From Clostridiales bacterium (lineage in GTDB: Bacteria; Bacillota; Clostridia; Oscillospirales; Oscillospiraceae), in NCBI GenBank assembly GCA_004556205.1, contig SFIL01000024.1, forward strand, positions 1 through 25,607: a stretch of 25,607 nucleotides of DNA, read 5' to 3'. The notes below the pieces were generated by a model. It ran no database searches. It was not told where the DNA came from and worked only from the letters and a program-made list of their open reading frames with translations. Shown here piece by piece: positions 22,054-25,607 of the stretch (within the stretch, counting starts at the first letter, position 1; the number at the start of each line of letters is the position of its first letter). The position numbers and the translations under genes are program-made.

Positions 22054-22899
22054 ATGCATATAACCGTCTATCTTGACTTGGTCTTCGCGCTCAATTTTAC
22101 GGTAAATTACCTGCTTCTGCGGGCAACTGCCCGTTTGGGCGCGGCGGCGATCCGCAACCGACGTCTGCTCCTCGGTTCGCTCGCGGGCGCGGTCTACGCC
22201 GTGCTCGTCTGGCTGCCGCACTTTGGCTGGCTGAAGCTGATCCCCTGCAAGCTCCTGTGCGCTGGGGGAATGCTGCTCGCCGCCTTCGGTCCGCACCGTG
22301 CCACGCTGCGCTTGGCTGCGGTCTTCGGCGCGATCACACTGGTGCTGTGCGGTGCAGTCTACGGCGTTGCTCTGCTGCAAAACGGCACGGTACGCTACCG
22401 CGAAAACGCCCTGTTCTATCCCGTCAGCTTTTTCACGTTGTTGCTGACCGCCGCCGCCGTCAGCCTCGCAACCCGCCTGCTGCTCCCGCGTCTGACCCAC
22501 GCGCCCGACAGTCTCGTGCCCGTTACCGTGCAGCGGAACGGACGCACCGTGCAGCTCACCGCCCTGCGCGACAGCGGCAACACCCTTTGCGACCCCATCA
22601 GCGGCGCGCAGGTACTGACTGTCTATTGGCAGGCGGCAAAACGGCTCTTTCCCGCCGAGCTTTCGTTGACGGCGGAGGATTTTGCCGCGCCTGCCGCCCT
22701 CACCCTGCGTCTGCAAACCGAAGCGCCGCGCCTGATCCCCTACCGCGCCGTCGGCATCCACGCGGGGTTGCTGCTTGCCCTGCCCTGTGAGATCACGATT
22801 GGAAAGGAAACCAAACTCGGTCTTGTCGCCTTCAGCCCGACCCCCGTGTCGGACGGAGGCGCCTACGATGCATTAACCGGAGGTGTCATCCATGCTTAA
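22054..22899 (+). CDS. spoIIGA: Sigma-E processing peptidase SpoIIGA
   Basis: A 281-residue membrane aspartic protease that matures pro-sigma-E in the mother cell. The N-terminal half has about five membrane spans, opening with VYLDLVFALNFTVNYLLL as in other SpoIIGA proteins. The cytoplasmic protease half has the catalytic motif ALRDSGNTLCDPISG. IPYRAVG and the closing DGGAYDALTGG also fit the family. The start at 22054 has GGAGGAGG just upstream; the frame back to 21922 would run through the terminator and is rejected. It overlaps sigE by 8 bases. A TATACT box lies at 22023-22028 with no consensus -35, as expected for a Spo0A-dependent promoter, although no clear 0A box is seen. Confidence 0.93.
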   Translation: MHITVYLDLVFALNFTVNYLLLRATARLGAAAIRNRRLLLGSLAGAVYAVLVWLPHFGWLKLIPCKLLCAGGMLLAAFGPHRATLRLAAVFGAITLVLCGAVYGVALLQNGTVRYRENALFYPVSFFTLLLTAAAVSLATRLLLPRLTHAPDSLVPVTVQRNGRTVQLTALRDSGNTLCDPISGAQVLTVYWQAAKRLFPAELSLTAEDFAAPAALTLRLQTEAPRLIPYRAVGIHAGLLLALPCEITIGKETKLGLVAFSPTPVSDGGAYDALTGGVIHA

Positions 22900-23593
22900 A
22901 ACCCTTGCCCAGCTTCTGAACGCGCTCCTACATCCGCCGACAAAGCTCCACTATATCGGCGGCAGCGACATTCTTCCCCCACCTCTCTCCGCCGTCGAGG
23001 AACAGCAGCTCCTCTCCGCCGCCGCAAGCGGCGACGAGTACGCCAAACAGCGCCTCATTGAACGCAATCTGCGATTGGTCGTCTACATCGCGCGGCGCTT
23101 TGAAAATACGGGCGTCAACATTGAGGACTTGATCTCCATCGGCACGATCGGGCTCATCAAGGCAATCAGCACCTTCCGCTCTGACCGCAAGATCAAGCTC
23201 GCCACCTATGCCTCGCGCTGCATTGAAAACGAGATTCTCATGCACATCCGCAAAATATCCGCGCAGAAAACGGAAGTCTCTCTTGACGAGCCCATCAACA
23301 CCGACTGGGATGGCAATGAGCTGCTGCTGTCTGACATTCTCGGCACGGACGGCGACACGGTCATGCGTCCGATGGAGGAAGACGTAGAGCTTCAGCTTTT
23401 GCGTGAAGCACTCGCCCGCCTCCCCGAACGCGACCGCTATATTGTCTGCCTGCGCTTCGGACTCTGCGGTGCGCCGGAGAAAACGCAGAAAGAGGTCGCG
23501 GATCTACTCGGCATCTCGCAGTCCTATATCTCCCGCTTGGAAAAGCGCATCATGCAGCGCCTCCGCTGCGACCTCCTGCGCCAAGTCTCATAG
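22892..23593 (+). CDS. sigE: RNA polymerase sporulation sigma factor sigma-E
   Basis: A 233-residue mother-cell sigma factor made as a pro-protein. The N-terminal amphipathic pro-sequence (MLKTLAQLLNALLHPPTKLHYIGG) precedes LPPPLS, as in B. subtilis pro-sigma-E. Region 2 (ERNLRLVVYIARRFENTG, IEDLISIGTIGLIKA, KLATYASRCIENEILM) and region 4 (KTQKEVADLLGISQSYISRLEKRI) are near-identical to the family. The ATG at 22892 is preferred to the GTG at 22883, because GGAGGTG includes that GTG and lies 7 bases before the ATG. The 8-base overlap with spoIIGA couples protease and substrate. The usual downstream sigG is absent; repeats follow. Confidence 0.96.
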   Translation: MLKTLAQLLNALLHPPTKLHYIGGSDILPPPLSAVEEQQLLSAAASGDEYAKQRLIERNLRLVVYIARRFENTGVNIEDLISIGTIGLIKAISTFRSDRKIKLATYASRCIENEILMHIRKISAQKTEVSLDEPINTDWDGNELLLSDILGTDGDTVMRPMEEDVELQLLREALARLPERDRYIVCLRFGLCGAPEKTQKEVADLLGISQSYISRLEKRIMQRLRCDLLRQVS

Positions 23594-23879
23594 CCCCTTC
23601 CCAAATATGCGTAGAGCGGGGGCATGTCCGTTGCTCGCCCCCTTCACCGTAGGGGACGCCGTCCTCGGCGTCCCGCGTGCAGGAACGACCAACCACCTAC
23701 CAACTTCCCTTCCATGTCATTGCGAGAGTGCTCCGCGCTCGTGGCAATCTCGTGCAGGAACTGCCGACTGCGTACAAACTTCCGCTGATCGCCCAAACCG
23801 GCAAACGTCGCAAAAAGAATTTGCAATGTCGTCCGCCTTCTGTTATAATGATTTTGATTATGGAATTAGGCGGTAGAAT
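23594..23879. repeat. Intergenic block of palindromic repeats before rex
   Basis: No gene is visible. It contains a GGGGGC/GCCCCC hairpin (23618-23642), a perfect 9-bp hairpin (23653-23661 with 23666-23674) followed by CGTGCAGG (23676-23683), an ATTGCGAG-type palindrome (23719-23748) also followed by CGTGCAGG (23751-23758), the inverted copy of TGTACGCAGTCGG (within 23757-23778), and the rex promoter. Confidence 0.75.
23821..23849 (+). promoter_or_regulatory. Promoter of rex
   Basis: TTGCAA (23821-23826), a 17-base spacer and perfect TATAAT (23844-23849). No Rex-type TTGTTAA palindrome is visible, so autoregulation is not evident. Confidence 0.82.
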
Positions 23880-24515
23880 ATGGAACAAAAGGTATCAAAA
23901 TCAGTCATTCGGCGCTTGCCGATCTATCTTTCTTATCTGAAAGCGCTCCCCGACGACGCACCGGAAAACATCTCCGCAACGACGCTGGCGACGGCGCTGT
24001 GCATGGGCGAGGTACAGGTGCGCAAGGATCTCGCGCTGGTGTCCGACGGCGGCAGGCCGAAGGTCGGCTACCGCAGAGAGAGCCTCGTGGCAGACATTGA
24101 ACAGTTTCTCGGCTACGACAACACCAACGACGCCGTCCTCATTGGCGCAGGCAAACTCGGCAGGGCGCTCTTGGGCTATAGTGGCTTTTCGGAATACGGT
24201 CTGAACATCGTCGCCGCCTTTGACGCGTGTGACGCGCTCCTCGGCACGGACGAGAGCGGCAAGCCCATCCTGCCCATGCGCGACTTAGGAAGGCTCTGCG
24301 CCCACCGAAAAATTCTAATTGGCATCATCACCGTTCCCGCTGCGCAGGCGCAGACCGTCTGCGACGAACTGATCGCCAACGGCATCAAAGCGATTTGGAA
24401 TTTCGCCCCGACCCACCTCGACGTTCCCGAGGGGATTCTGGTGCAGAACGAAAACATGGCGACCAGCCTCGCCGTCCTCTCCAAGCACCTCTCCGCCCAG
24501 ATCAAAAACCGTTGA
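23880..24515 (+). CDS. rex: Redox-sensing transcriptional repressor Rex
   Basis: A 211-residue NADH/NAD+-sensing repressor of fermentation and respiratory genes. The N-terminal winged helix (about 1-80) contains IRRLPIYLSYL, LCMGEVQVRKDLALVS and GRPKVGY, all typical. The Rossmann domain has the dinucleotide motif IGAGKLGRALLGYSGF, the downstream Asp of AAFDAC, and the C-terminal NEN-ATSLAVLSKHL domain-swap helix. Length matches the family. The ATG at 23880 follows a perfect -10 by 30 bases, with a weak AGGCGG ribosome binding site. It has its own promoter and is monocistronic here. Confidence 0.95.
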   Translation: MEQKVSKSVIRRLPIYLSYLKALPDDAPENISATTLATALCMGEVQVRKDLALVSDGGRPKVGYRRESLVADIEQFLGYDNTNDAVLIGAGKLGRALLGYSGFSEYGLNIVAAFDACDALLGTDESGKPILPMRDLGRLCAHRKILIGIITVPAAQAQTVCDELIANGIKAIWNFAPTHLDVPEGILVQNENMATSLAVLSKHLSAQIKNR

Positions 24516-24553
24516 TAAAGGCGCGGAAAGTCTGCAAAAACGCGAAAAAACAC

Positions 24554-24582
24554 TTGCATTTTCGCCGCAATGCGGTTATAAT
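24554..24582 (+). promoter_or_regulatory. Promoter of the tRNA-Leu gene
   Basis: TTGCAT (24554-24559), a 17-base spacer and perfect TATAAT (24577-24582), about 24 bases before the tRNA. Confidence 0.82.
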
Positions 24583-24605
24583 AATGCTCGCACAGATTTC
24601 ACCAC

Positions 24606-24671
24606 GCCGGTGTGATGGAATTGGTAGACGTAGTGGACTCAAAATCCACCGGTAGCGATACCAGGCTCGAG
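24606..24671 (+). tRNA. tRNA-Leu(CAA), 3' part missing
   Basis: The acceptor 5' strand GCCGGTG, the D-arm, the anticodon stem-loop GTGGA-CTCAAAA-TCCAC (anticodon CAA) and a class II variable arm GGTA-GCGA-TACC are normal. After TACC (24662) the sequence reads AGGCTCGAGCCTG instead of a T-arm, and no CACCGGC to close the acceptor follows. The gene is therefore cut in or just before the T-arm. The likely cause is the adjoining recombinase element. Confidence 0.8.
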
Positions 24672-24675
24672 CCTG
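24662..24675. other. 14-bp perfect palindrome at the tRNA/recombinase junction (candidate attachment site)
   Basis: CAGGCTCGAGCCTG is self-complementary. It begins where tRNA-Leu loses its normal sequence and ends 6 bases before the recombinase stop codon. Dyad sites next to the 3' end of the recombinase gene are usual for large serine recombinases. Its TCGAG overlaps the normal T-loop TTCGA. Confidence 0.45.
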
Positions 24676-24681
24676 CTGTTT

Positions 24682-25329
24682 TTATGCCATTTTGGGGATG
24701 TACTTTACCGCAACGCCTTGGCGGGTTTCGGCGGTGTAGGGTTCATCGTCCGGGGATTTGGGGAGGTCGATGTAGCCCACGAAGCGGTAGAGAATGGTGA
24801 TTCGCTGAGTGCGGTGTTTCCCGGTTCCCTGCGTTTCGTACACGTCGATGTGGTCAATCAGCTCCCGCAGCAGCGGTGGGGTCAGCGTTTCCATCTCCAT
24901 GAACTTCCGAACGGCGGCGAGAAAATGGTCTTTATTCTGCTGCATGGTATTCAGTGAGGCGATCCGCTGCCGGGTTTCCGAGATTTTCTTCTTTAATTCC
25001 ATCCGTTCCACTTCGTATTTGTGAGAGAGCTGCATAAACCACTCATCCATAACCTTGCCGCTCACATTGTCCTCATACATCCATTCATAGAGCTGTGCAA
25101 CCGTTTCGTTGCGGGAAATGGCTTTCATCAGCTCCGTTTCCAGATGCTGCTGTTCCGCAAAAATATCCGCATTGGCTTCCTTTTCAAGAATCGCGGCAAA
25201 GGCTTCCTCGTCCCTCTTCAAATGACAAGCAATGCTTATAAGCGCTACATGTGAAAAGCGCTTATTTCTGCTTCGCCAGACGTGAGCGTTTTCTGCTTGT
25301 TGGGAAGTAACCCACCCTCTTTGAATCAC
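24682..25329 (-). pseudogene. C-terminal fragment of a large serine recombinase (DUF4368 type)
   Basis: A 215-residue frame whose last 185 or so residues match the C-terminal part of large serine recombinases of integrative elements: DEEAFAAILEKEANADI, a long coiled-coil (ETELMKAISR through MELKKKISETRQRI), and the DUF4368-like end LLRELIDHIDVYETQGTG-HRTQRITILYRFVGYI. The catalytic N-terminal domain, with its Ser nucleophile, and the zinc ribbon, together about 300 residues, are absent. The first 30 residues (MIQRGWVTSQQAENAHVW) look unrelated and come from sequence next to a 9-bp inverted repeat (25238-25265). It lies against the broken tRNA-Leu. It is a decayed remnant, or the window crosses an assembly join. 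Confidence 0.78.
25238..25265. repeat. Inverted repeat at the recombinase breakpoint
   Basis: ATAAGCGCT (25238-25246) and AGCGCTTAT (25257-25265) with a 10-base loop, at about the place where recombinase similarity ends. Confidence 0.5.
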
Positions 25330-25607
25330 AAGTTCTCTGTGAGCTGTGTACCTAACGGTGCTTAATTCTGATCGAAAAGGTATAGCGAATCATTGACTGA
25401 AACCGCTGCCTTCATGTGCCAGGTAGAAATACTTTATAAGCAGCAGCGCAATGAACTTGATTTTCATAATTAATTGTTTACAATGTTTTTATAAGGATTT
25501 TTGATCCAATTTTGGTTCAATGAAAAAAGTTGTGTGGTAGATCAAAAGAAGTAGTGACAAAAAGTGGAATCACGCGCATAATTGTGTTACATCTTGGCGG
25601 ATGAATA
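25330..25607. other. AT-rich sequence with no recognisable gene
   Basis: The base composition is clearly more AT-rich than the rest of the window, and I find no reading frame with a ribosome binding site. It does not continue the recombinase. It may be foreign DNA or a different genomic location joined here. Confidence 0.5.

Noticed and set aside
23594..23879. CRISPR array among the palindromes before rex
   Set aside because: The hairpins differ in sequence and spacing, there are no regular spacers, and no cas gene is near.
23821..23880. Rex operator upstream of rex
   Set aside because: No TTGTTAA-type palindrome is present in the promoter or leader.
24682..25329. A complete site-specific recombinase gene
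   Set aside because: The catalytic serine domain and zinc ribbon are absent, and the first 30 residues do not look like the family, so it is a fragment.

Overview
The window is a chromosomal segment of a GC-rich, spore-forming Gram-positive anaerobe, most likely a clostridial member of the Oscillospiraceae/Ruminococcaceae type. Four things support this: sporulation genes (spoVT, a SpoIIQ-like peptidase, spoIIGA, sigE), strong purine-rich ribosome binding sites, an S-box (SAM-I) riboswitch, and Rex, Rnf-like and molybdenum-hydroxylase redox genes. No species can be named from the sequence alone.

Layout, left to right. (1) 19-3103: a molybdenum hydroxylase without an FAD domain, followed by a four-cluster RnfB-like polyferredoxin; together they look like a two-gene oxidation and electron-transfer unit. 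(2) 3309-7125, minus strand: an SPFH/zinc-ribbon protein, a zinc-ribbon membrane protein, a TPM-domain membrane protein and a small lipoprotein. The first three resemble the B. subtilis ydjG-ydjH-ydjI envelope-stress set, without pspA in view. (3) 7454-13139, plus strand: an M18 aminopeptidase, an SLH/L,D-transpeptidase cell-wall protein, a DUF2207 membrane protein and a YfbR-type nucleotidase, ending in a 21-bp perfect bidirectional terminator. (4) 13189-15196: a small zinc-ribbon protein and a ferredoxin-like protein, translationally coupled, divergent from a Crp/Fnr regulator that has two nested palindromes at its promoter. (5) 15197-17662: a noncoding stretch with a MITE-like hairpin and a sigma-G-like promoter, then spoVT, a SpoIIQ-like M23 peptidase and an unrecognised secreted protein. 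(6) 17757-21895: SAM-I riboswitch and metK, a PLP aminotransferase, a RarA-family ATPase that appears to lack most of its AAA lid, and a DUF951 protein. (7) 22054-24515: spoIIGA-sigE, an intergenic block of dispersed palindromes, and rex. (8) 24554-25607: a tRNA-Leu(CAA) that loses its 3' part at a 14-bp palindrome abutting the 3' end of a truncated serine recombinase, then AT-rich sequence without genes.

A family of short palindromic elements sits in at least four intergenic gaps (about 5683, 16101, 19162, 23649). They have different stems but a shared CCTGCACG/CGTGCAGG-type flank. A separate 31-32 bp repeat is present upstream of the DUF2207 gene and in the gap before the Crp/Fnr gene.

Most of the window is ordinary core chromosome. 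I see no clear new defence or biosynthetic system. The points most worth following are the lid-less RarA, the tRNA-Leu/recombinase junction, the SPFH-zinc ribbon-TPM operon, the molybdenum hydroxylase/polyferredoxin pair, and the small repeats.
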